Shown piece by piece: positions 1 through 10,621 of a stretch of 10,626 bases of DNA. Numbering within the stretch: position 1 is the first letter of the stretch; the number at the start of each line of letters is the position of its first letter. Location of the stretch: positions 1 to 10,626 of the forward strand of contig JAQIWT010001486.1 in the NCBI GenBank assembly GCA_034696485.1, in the 5' to 3' direction. Source of the DNA: Isohypsibius dastychi (Eukaryota > Tardigrada > Eutardigrada > Parachela > Isohypsibiidae). The translations under genes and the position numbers were made by a program. The notes under the pieces were generated by a model that saw only the letters and a list, made by a program, of their open reading frames with translations, was not told the DNA's origin and searched no databases.

Positions 1-6
1 TTCTAG

Positions 7-4272
<4,266 letters not shown>

Positions 4273-4486
4273 TCGTAGCCACATTTTGTGATTTATTTTG
4301 GCCGCTGTTTCACGTCTTTCTGTTTCTTACTTTCTTCACCTGCGAGTTTTTCTTCGATCTTACGTTATATCCGGTGACTTTGCTGTTCACTTAGGACCGA
4401 CTGATTTTTTCAGCCTGGTTTTTTACGTTTTTTAGATGTTTTATTTGCTCACATTGGTGCCACACAAGGATTACTGTTCCACACAG

Positions 4487-4492
4487 ATTAAA
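4487..4492 (+). terminator. Probable polyadenylation signal (ATTAAA) of the BEACH gene
   Basis: ATTAAA, the commonest variant of the poly(A) hexamer, lies about 215 bp after the TGA at 4270-4272 and is followed by a T-rich run. No AATAAA occurs on this strand between the stop codon and this point. The cleavage site would fall near 4505-4520. Confidence 0.45.
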
Positions 4493-4601
4493 TTAATTTT
4501 TTCAACGTGAGCCGCTGACTGGGGACTCGAGGAAGAACTGAAGTCACAATGTCGTTTATTTGACAGAAAAACCGCCAAACAAACTCATAAAACAGTCCGC
4601 A

Positions 4602-4607
4602 TTTATT
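4602..4607 (-). terminator. Probable polyadenylation signal of the small heat shock gene
   Basis: AATAAA on the minus strand, 101 bp after the TAG stop at 4710-4708. A second AATAAA lies further downstream at 4560-4555, so two alternative 3' ends are possible. Confidence 0.5.
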
Positions 4608-4707
4608 AACATCAAACTTGCCAAACCCGTCCGGCATTCAAGCTAACAACCAGAAACGAATGAAATAGAAATTGTGCAAAATAACATAATCATCAGCTGC
4701 AACGAAT

Positions 4708-5872
4708 CTACTGTTGGTTTCGCTGTTTCTGATCCTGGTTTTGGTCTTGGTTCCCATTTTGCTGATCCTCGCGGCGAATCGGGATTTCTTTGCGGACAGG
4801 TTCACGTTCTTCTCGAGAGACTTGTATATCCCGACTTTCTTTTCCTTCAATAGCCGGTGGGCTGTACGGAGCTTCTAATGTCACGACACCGTCTTCGAAT
4901 TTACATGTCATCCCTTCAGCTTGAACGCCTTCCGGAAGTGTGATCGCGCGGCTGAATTCCTGGTACAAAGTATGGTAATCTGATTTCTCTTCCGTTTTTC
5001 CACGGATTTCCAGCCGATTTCCAGAACTCTTCACCTCGATGTTTTCGGGCTTCACATCCTGCGCGTCGAACTGAACGCGCACCTAGTGTATTTAATAGAA
5101 TTAATGGATTAATAGATTTAATGTAATGAAATATAGGAGAATATATTTCCAATTTTGATGGAATAGGTATTGCACCGACAATGAGGTTGGTTTTTCAACA
5201 CCTTTGATCTGATATTTGGATCCCGCGCAATTTTTTGATCTAGAAAACAATCTTTTTACGAATCTACATGCTTCCGACTGGAGAGAAATTCGCGAAACCA
5301 CTTGGAAGTGGAACCCCCATGCAAAATTCGCTTCTGCCGGAATTATGTGAAATTCGCAAAAAGAATGTTTTCTGGACCAGAAAGAAAACAGCGCGGCATC
5401 CGAATATCAAATCAGGGGTGTTGAAAAACCAAATTCATTGTTGGTGAAATACCTATTCCGTCAAAATTGGAATAGCTATTCCGTCCAAATCGGAATAGCT
5501 ATTCCATTCTCAAATACACTACGCGCACCTTCTTTTTCCCATCTTCCTCGACAATGCGGAATAATCCTTCGGTGACATCCTGATTTTCGCGACCCAAGAA
5601 TGGCGTATCCTGGAATAGCTGCGACATTTCTTGTTGCATCAGGTTCATCTACACCGAACAAAGCAATGGGAGTGAAAGTTGAAACAAACTTCACGATATA
5701 CCCATCTACGTACCATGTTATCCATTCGACGGAATTCTCGATCGAAGACGTCCAAACCTCCCCATGATGATCCGACGAAAGGTGTGACAGATCGCGGGAA
5801 GGATGTTGGACGATCCTGCATGAAGCTGTTTCTCAACATCCGCGGGAGAATACGAGCCAAGGAGCGAGACAT
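4708..5872 (-). CDS. Small heat shock protein (alpha-crystallin/HSP20 family), 3 exons
   Basis: Exons on the minus strand are 5872-5714, 5648-5529 and 5082-4708, all phase 0, giving 217 residues. The ATG at 5872-5870 is the first one after the TATA box at 5961-5955. Residues 1-80 form the variable arginine- and phenylalanine-rich N-terminal arm (MSRSLARILPRML; FDREFRRMDNMMNLMQQEM). The alpha-crystallin domain spans about 82-168: VRVQFDAQDVKPENIEVK opens it, FSRAITLPEGV carries the conserved arginine (R138, counterpart of the disease-linked R120 of alphaB-crystallin), and the typical G-V-L motif appears as DGVVTLEAP. The C-terminal I-x-I oligomerisation motif is IPI (193-195), followed by a Gln/Asn-rich tail. 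By family it is an ATP-independent holdase chaperone forming oligomers, probably cytosolic since no signal peptide is seen. The HSE array upstream implies HSF control. Intron 1 is 65 bp; intron 2 (446 bp) is a transposon-derived intron that interrupts the start of the alpha-crystallin domain. Confidence 0.95.
5076..5083 (-). repeat. Target site duplication, downstream copy, start of sHSP exon 3
   Basis: GGTGCGCG on the minus strand, the partner of 5529-5522. Its first G (5083) completes the acceptor dinucleotide with the terminal A of the element (5084), and exon 3 starts at the next base with GTG CGC (Val-Arg), the residues that open the alpha-crystallin domain. Confidence 0.85.
5149..5470. 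repeat. Long imperfect inverted repeat arms inside the element
   Basis: Left arm 5149-5263 and right arm 5352-5470 are inverse copies with small indels in the inner half. Landmarks shared by both include CCAATTTTGA at the outer edge, GGTTTTTCAACACC in the middle and AGAAAACA near the inner edge. Transcribed as part of the intron, they could fold into a hairpin of roughly 110 base pairs around a central segment of about 90 nt. Confidence 0.85.
5458..5503. repeat. Two tandem 23-bp units in the right arm of the element
   Basis: Units 5458-5480 and 5481-5503 differ at three positions. Each ends in GGAATAGCTATT, which with the following CC forms a 14-bp palindrome. A partial further unit precedes them. 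The left arm has only one degenerate counterpart, so the two ends of the element are not symmetric in repeat number. Confidence 0.8.
5522..5529 (-). repeat. Target site duplication, upstream copy, containing splice donor
   Basis: GGTGCGCG on the minus strand. Its first G ends exon 2 (…AAG) and the following GT (5528-5527) is the splice donor, GTGCGC, a weak match to GTRAGT. It is identical to 5083-5076 on the other side of the element. Including ambiguous bases the shared string may extend to 10 nt (5530-5521). Confidence 0.85.
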
Positions 5873-5954
5873 TTTTAGAATCTGAATTGAGAATTGCGAG
5901 ACAGTAAAAACTTGTGCAAAGGAAAAGATCGAGCTTGACCAGCGAAGCTACGCA

Positions 5955-5961
5955 TTTTATA
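5955..5961 (-). promoter_or_regulatory. TATA box of the small heat shock gene
   Basis: TATAAAA on the minus strand, 83 bp upstream of the ATG at 5872. Transcription would start near 5930, leaving a 5'-UTR of about 55-60 nt. It is the expected position relative to the HSE array at 6031-6060. Confidence 0.7.
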
Positions 5962-6030
5962 TGCGCGTCTGCCGGCTGGCGTAACTCCGCCGCAGTCTTG
6001 AAACAGAAACCGAAGGCCCGGCCCGGGTAA

Positions 6031-6060
6031 ATTCCGGGGCTTTCGCGACGTTTCGAGACG
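6031..6060. promoter_or_regulatory. Heat-shock-element array upstream of the sHSP gene
   Basis: Six contiguous 5-bp units in register with the HSF pattern of alternating nTTCn and nGAAn. TTC is perfect at 6032-6034, 6042-6044 and 6052-6054. The intervening inverted units keep GA at 6047-6048 and 6057-6058 and only G at 6037. The array starts about 70 bp upstream of the TATA box on the minus strand. Three exact TTC units on a 10-bp period next to a heat shock gene strongly suggest HSF binding, although no GAA unit is perfect. Confidence 0.7.
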
Positions 6061-6220
6061 GGTGTATGGAATTGGATAAATATGTGGTCACATGACTAGC
6101 TTCTCTGATAACGATGTCAGCTGATCATCGTTCGTGTCGAAATAGACGATGTTTTCCTCAACATTGTGCGAGTTTATTTTGTGCATGGGCGTTTTGAGAT
6201 GAACAGAAAGCCGTTTTGAA

Positions 6221-6226
6221 TTTATT
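6221..6226 (-). terminator. Probable polyadenylation signal of the chromodomain gene
   Basis: AATAAA on the minus strand, about 275 bp after the TAG at 6503-6501. A second AATAAA lies at 6178-6173. Either ends the transcript before the heat-shock promoter at about 6060, so the two tandem genes look like separate transcription units. The 6061-6500 interval otherwise shows only 3'-UTR-like sequence. Confidence 0.45.
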
Positions 6227-6500
6227 CAGTTCTTCTGCTTCAAATGGTACAAAATGACAGATAACTGAAACTGATACACAATAAGAGCAGAGCTCAGTCT
6301 GGCAGCGGAGTGGCAACAGCAACAGGTTACATTTTCTTTCGGCTCTGTCGACAAACAAGAATCGCAGAGTGTCAGTACAAAATGGAAAGGTCACCAATGA
6401 ATTTTGACGGAAGACTAAAATAAGCAAACGGAATAGGCAAGTTCGGCTCTAACAAATCATTTTTTTGAAACAGATATTTTCCCTTCCAAACTTAGCACCT

Positions 6501-7195
6501 CTACCAACGAACGCCGTGAGTCGCGCGGTAGCTTCTCAGCAACTTGTGGGCACCCTCTTCCAAATTCTCAACTGGCTCCCAGGTGGCGTCATCAATTCCA
6601 TACCCTTTCCACTTGACCAACAACTCAACCTTCTCCCCATCGACTAAAAACTTGTGACCAAGAAATTTTTCGATTTCCCAGGTTTGCTGGCCGTTGGTCC
6701 GCTTGTTTTCCGGCTGGCTATCAACGCTGGAGGTCTGAGACATTCGGCAGGAACGACGGCGACGAGCACGTTCCACAGTTTTCCTCACGGCAGGGCTGTT
6801 CTTCGAAGTGATGACTCCTGACCATTCGCTCAAGACGGATTTGCACTCAAGGCTCTGAAATCAATTCAAAAACCAAGTTACTTTTAGTAGTAATTTTAAA
6901 AAGCGGGAATGAAGCGGGTTCAACTTGAGTAAATATTTACCATGCTGTTTTCTCGAGAAGTTGTCGCGACCATTCCTTCCTCCTCGACTACATCCTGTTT
7001 GGCAGCTGACCATTTTTTCTGGAATTCATCCAGACCACGGTTTCTTGGGGATCCTGAACTATACGGTGTAGCTTCACGCTTAGAGCACTTTTGGGCACTG
7101 GACGGGATCTTCTTCGCTGAATTGCTCAGTCGGTTTTGGAGGCGCTTTTCACGGGCTGAAATGGCATCCGCGGGCGAAGTAGTGGAGATTTTCAT
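6501..7195 (-). CDS. Chromodomain protein with C-terminal chromodomain, 2 exons
   Basis: Exons on the minus strand are 7195-6941 (85 codons) and 6854-6501 (117 codons plus TAG), separated by an 86-bp phase-0 intron (GTAAAT…TTTCAG). The product has 202 residues. Start ATG 7195-7193 sits in ACCATGA and lies 113 bp after a TATA box; the frame continues upstream without another ATG. Residues 1-140 are basic, polar and probably disordered, with an NLS-like RARRRR (114-119) and many Ser. The chromodomain lies at about 143-195: WEIEKFL, LLVKWKGYG, ATWEPVENL. The three aromatic cage positions expected to hold methyl-lysine are W144, W167 and Y170. By family it should read methylated histone H3 tails in chromatin. 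There is no chromoshadow domain and the chromodomain is C-terminal, so it is HP1-related in domain only. The exact orthologue is not recognised. Confidence 0.9.
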
Positions 7196-7307
7196 GGTAA
7201 GAACTGACAAAGCAAACAATAACTCAGCACAGTAAAAGGTTTTAGAAATTCAAGTGAAGATTCCGAGCGCGGATTGAAGACTGATCTGTAAAGCCGGAAT
7301 TCTCTTG

Positions 7308-7315
7308 CTTTTATA
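7308..7315 (-). promoter_or_regulatory. TATA box of the chromodomain gene
   Basis: TATAAAAG on the minus strand, 113 bp upstream of the start codon; transcription would begin near 7280. A second TATA-like TATAAA lies further upstream at 7378-7373. Confidence 0.55.
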
Positions 7316-7322
7316 CGATCAT

Positions 7323-7431
7323 TTCACGGAACAACAGAGTGTGGACGTGAGAACCTCCCTGGCCCGTTGAAATTTATAAGGCGTGAGTGTGACCATCTGA
7401 TCAAAAAGAAATTAAAGACGCCTTCCCGGAA
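7323..7431. promoter_or_regulatory. Pair of TTCN3GAA (STAT-type) palindromes upstream of chromodomain gene
   Basis: TTCACGGAA at 7323-7331 and TTCCCGGAA at 7423-7431 both match the STAT consensus TTCNNNGAA and lie exactly 100 bp apart, just upstream of the TATA box. This is motif evidence only; such sites arise by chance and function is inferred. Confidence 0.25.
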
Positions 7432-7439
7432 TTTGTGGA

Positions 7440-8856
7440 TTGACTGATTTATTGGATGCGGCTAGCCACAAAAGGCCAAGCGCGTTTTTGTTAATTGCCC
7501 ATCATGCGGTGTGGCATCGGCGTGTTCTCTATTGTTCTTTATTGCTCACCGAATTCGACACATACTAGTTTATTCGCCCCACGCATTTTCCGCTAAAATG
7601 GATCTCGACACAGAACTGAGGCAGCTTTTGTTCTTTGTTCGAAGAGTGATAAAAACAAGCCGATCGGCTTGTTTTTAATTATGCTTTAATTATTAAACGA
7701 TTGACTCTTGGCGGATACCCAGTGTAATATACAGATCATGATACTTCTTTGTTCAGCTAGTAGATTATAATATGTAGCCATTCTCGTAAATCATAGATAA
7801 CCAATTTCATACATTTTATCACGTGCGTATTCGTTCTTGGTTTAATGACATCGCCGAATTTTTCACCTTCATAGACCAGGGCAGTACAGATCCAAAAGCA
7901 ATAAATTCAAGAACCGCAAATTGTTTGTTACCATGATAATTTAAATCCAGCACAATTACTGTAGGTGACAAATTTGGCTCAACAAATCCTCGCAGAAAAG
8001 CTTTGAAAATATTTGGTTAAATTACGCTTGCAAACACCACTGCGAAATCACGGTAGTACAAAATTACGAACGTACTCAAGTCCTGTTGATAACTTGATAT
8101 TAATATTGGTAACAAAAGTTGTGAGGAATTATAGTGATTGAATTCAATAACTCCTTTCTTTTTTTTGGTCAACTCGGTGAACAGCCGAACTGGAACAGCT
8201 GTGGACACCAACGAAAGGAACCCACTAATGCGGCAAGTGTTTCTGATGGGGAGATTTATTGGGCGCCTTGTCGCGGATGACTACAAATCAAAGCAATAAA
8301 GATCAGTTCCAGATTACTTGAACCAGATCAATTACGAATTCAGGATACATTATCGGGCTTGTATTTCTTCTCAAAGATTTCAAGGCCTCATGCCAGCTCT
8401 AAGTTCAACGCAAAGTAAAAAATATTCCCTAGCAGAAAAAATGTCAAATGCAACATTAATCACATTGGGATGTGATCACGCCGGAAGCTGGCAATTTTTC
8501 TTCTCTCGTACCGTTATTGAATACCAAAGCAAATCAGAAAATTTTGATATTGAATATATTTCCGATTTCATTTTGCAGCAAGAAAACATCAGAAGCGTAC
8601 AAGAAACAGAGCAGTTATTTGAAAGTACCCGATAACCATATGGCGCACTAAAAATATAGGTCAAGAAAATCGGAAGATTCTGCTAATAAATAGCCTCACG
8701 TTGGACCGCATGAGGCAGCATTCCTAACGCCGGAGAAATGATCCGGGTTCGAAGATTTTCCAAGGGTCCACAAACAATCAATCAGCAATAAAAATGCAAC
8801 ACTAGGTAAATAAAGGGGAATCCGTAAAAAGCAGCATGAAACGCCAAAATAATCAA
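7440..8856. other. Non-coding stretch between chromodomain and AdSS genes
   Basis: This 1.4-kb, fairly AT-rich stretch holds the distal upstream region of the chromodomain gene and the 3'-UTR of the adenylosuccinate synthetase gene. Minus-strand AATAAA at 8260-8255 is one possible end for the latter, implying a 3'-UTR near 600 nt; no closer AATAAA or ATTAAA was found. The longest open stretch is on the plus strand at 8300-8635 and lacks recognisable motifs. No tRNA, other known RNA gene or transposon is supported. Confidence 0.5.
7650..7677. repeat. Perfect 28-bp palindrome
   Basis: Two 14-base arms, TAAAAACAAGCCGA and its exact inverse complement, meet without a spacer. It lies about 450 bp upstream of the chromodomain start codon, in non-coding sequence. 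It could be a site for a dimeric DNA-binding protein, a transcript hairpin or a transposon remnant; no partner repeat or target duplication was seen nearby. Confidence 0.9.
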
Positions 8857-10621
8857 TCATTCGCGAAAGATGATCGAATCCCTGTTTTTTCCAACTCCAA
8901 TCCACCGAACCGGAATTCCCAGTCGCTGTTCCACAACTTTTACGTACTCCTGCGCTTCCGCTGGTAAATCTTCAAATTTTCTGGCGGAGCTTATATCTTT
9001 CTTCCAACCTTTCAACGTGATATAATCAACAGTAACCTTCTCCAATAAACTCAAGTCAGCGGGAAACGAATCGATGACTTTTCCTTCATAACGATACGCC
9101 ACTCCGATCTTAATTTCATCAAGCGGATCCAAAATATCCAGCTTCGTCATCGCGATCGCAGTGTAACCATTCAGCATGTTGGTGTAATTCACGACAACCA
9201 AGTCCAGCCAGCCGCATCGTCGAGCTCGTTTTGTAGTTACTCCAAACTCAGCTCCTCGAACCTGAATATCCTGGCCAATTTCATTCAAAAGCTCCGTCGG
9301 AAAAGGCCCATCACCGACTCGAGTCGTGTAGGCCTTGACGACTCCGAAAACATCCCCCACTGAATTGGCAGGTATTCCGAGCCCGGTGCAAACTCCACCG
9401 ACCGTGCAGTTGGAAGATGTCACGTATGGATACGTTCCAAAATCGATGTCCAGCATAGCTGCATTGGCACCTTCGACGATAATCGACGAGATTTTGGCGT
9501 TCCGAATAGCTTGATACATGAAGAAAACTGTATCCTTGACCATCGGTCGAACATCTTCGGCGAGTTTCTTGTATCGAGCTAATTCGGCATCGACATCAAC
9601 TTCTAATGAAGGGAAGGCTTGCTTGTGAACTCGCACCAAATTCTGGAACCTAGAAGAACACCGATTATCAGAAACATCCAAAATCGAAGATAAGAATCGT
9701 GCAAAATGTCGACTAGAATATGCAGACTAAACTCACGAGTTCCCAAATAATGAATTATTCAAAACATTAATTATATATAAATAAATGTTTATGTGCAGAT
9801 ATACAGTTCTCAAAACACCCGAAAATAAACCAAACTGATTGGCTTCTCAAGCAGAAACCTGAACCAATTAAAGTGCTTCTTCATCAAAACGACGACGGAG
9901 CTCTAATCAGATCGTATCACAGAACCGGAATACTTTCGTGACGTAATTTCATTCCCTGGCACTATGCATCAGCTATTTCGACACACAAGCAATTTTGTTA
10001 AGTTATGTAAGAAGACCCTATTCGTCACTCGACCTTCAATTGAGAAATCTCGAACATCACAAGACCACATCCTCTTCAAATTTCGTCCTTTACTTACTTT
10101 TCGCTGAATCGCTCGAAGTCGCCCATCAAGTCCGAAATGCGAATACCGTTGCGGCTTGCTTTCGAAGCATAAGTTGGACCAATGCCTTTCTTTGTGGTTC
10201 CCAGCTGCTGCCTGAGAAAATACAGCAATGTAAACAATTTCTCAATTTGAAGCGAGAAACAATGTCGCACTTCTTCAAAATCTTCTCGCTTTCTTGGAGT
10301 CCATCCACGGCCTGATGTAAATCAAACACTAAATGGGCTCGATCAGAAATGACAAGACGTTCTCGAAGTCCAGAAAGTCCTTTCGCTTCATTTTTAGATA
10401 TTTCCTCAAACAATCCAGGCAGATGGATCACAACTCCGTTTCCTAAAATTAAAAACAAAGACTAACAAAGGACTGATTTGGTATCTGGTGAATTCATCAA
10501 AGGTGGAAAATACCATACCGATTACAGATTTGCAGGTTGGATTTATCACACCGGAAGGAAGCAAATGAAAATCATACTCCGTTTTCCCGACGACAACCGT
10601 GTGTCCAGCGTTATTTCCTCC
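8857..10621 (-). CDS. Adenylosuccinate synthetase, lacking N-terminal exon(s)
   Basis: Exons on the minus strand are 10621-10519, 10442-10271, 10211-10098 and 9649-8857, giving 393 residues ending at TGA 8859-8857. The enzyme joins IMP and aspartate using GTP, the first committed step from IMP to AMP, in the cytosol. The window part starts at [11 protein letters not shown], so about 60-70 N-terminal residues with the GDEGKGK GTP-binding loop lie beyond the window. Visible hallmarks are [20 protein letters not shown], the active-site signature [36 protein letters not shown], the aspartate-loop region [19 protein letters not shown] (guanine recognition) and [10 protein letters not shown] at the C-terminus. 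Length agrees with human ADSS after the same point. Oddity: the aspartate-binding loop reads T-T-K-R where T-T-G-R is expected. Introns are 76, 59 and 448 bp; the acceptor TAG at 10624-10622 marks the edge of the first visible exon. Confidence 0.95.
9650..10097 (-). other. Unusually long AdSS intron (448 bp)
   Basis: It separates the exon ending in the [12 protein letters not shown] segment from the exon starting at FQNLV, with donor GTAAGT and acceptor TTCTAG. It is seven to eight times longer than typical introns in the window and AT-rich around 9750-9790. Unlike the sHSP intron it shows no matching termini, flanking duplication or similarity to that element, and no additional exon is needed to complete the protein. 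Confidence 0.75.

Larger units (their letters stand above)
4273..4707. other. Convergent 3'-UTR region between BEACH and small heat shock genes
   Basis: These 435 bp separate two stop codons facing each other. They hold the plus-strand 3'-UTR up to about 4510 and the minus-strand 3'-UTR of the heat shock gene from 4707 down. No coding signal, RNA gene or repeat is evident. The poly(A) signals of the two genes lie within about 120 bp of each other, so overlapping 3' ends are possible. Confidence 0.6.
5084..5521 (-). mobile_element. Non-autonomous DNA transposon (MITE-like) forming sHSP intron 2
   Basis: The element is about 438 bp. Its two ends are identical in inverse orientation: TAGTGTATTT at 5084-5093 and the complement at 5521-5512. 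Inside are long imperfect inverted arms, 5149-5263 against 5470-5352; the outer 73 columns differ at about 9 positions by eye. It has no open frame that could be a transposase. Direct copies of GGTGCGCG (minus strand) flank it. An 8-bp duplication with ends beginning TAGTG suggests hAT-type mobilisation, but the ends could also be read as AGTGTATTT with a 10-bp duplication, so the superfamily is tentative. The element fills essentially the whole intron; strand is given as that of the host transcript. Confidence 0.85.

Noticed and set aside
5288-5297. Two-unit heat shock element (TTCGCGAA) inside the transposon
   Set aside because: Only two units, with neighbours out of register; such pairs are common by chance and it lies within the intron rather than the promoter.
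5084-5521. Reading the element as a Tc1/mariner-like MITE with a TA target duplication and ends GTGTATTT
   Set aside because: TA does flank GTGTATTT on both sides, but this leaves the flanking GGTGCGCG duplication unexplained; an 8- to 10-bp duplication explains both it and the splice positions.
6000-6016. Three GAA triplets just downstream of the HSE array considered as extra HSE units
   Set aside because: They are in the same orientation with 6-bp spacing, which does not match the 5-bp alternating HSF pattern.
6942-7235. 97-codon plus-strand open frame
   Set aside because: It is the antisense shadow of exon 1 of the chromodomain gene, which has domain, splice and promoter support.
7598-7678. 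Short plus-strand ORF of 26 codons with a good start context, ending in the palindrome
   Set aside because: Too short, no homology recognised, no splice or promoter context to support it.
8017-8211. 64-codon minus-strand open frame upstream of the chromodomain gene
   Set aside because: Low-complexity, hydrophobic and lysine-run composition typical of AT-rich non-coding DNA; no motif or splice context.
8701-8771. tRNA gene
   Set aside because: The outer stem and one internal hairpin fit, but the T-arm cannot pair, the loop lacks U33 in either orientation and no D-arm is evident.
9995-10315. 106-codon plus-strand open frame
   Set aside because: Antisense to two AdSS exons with strong family similarity on the minus strand.
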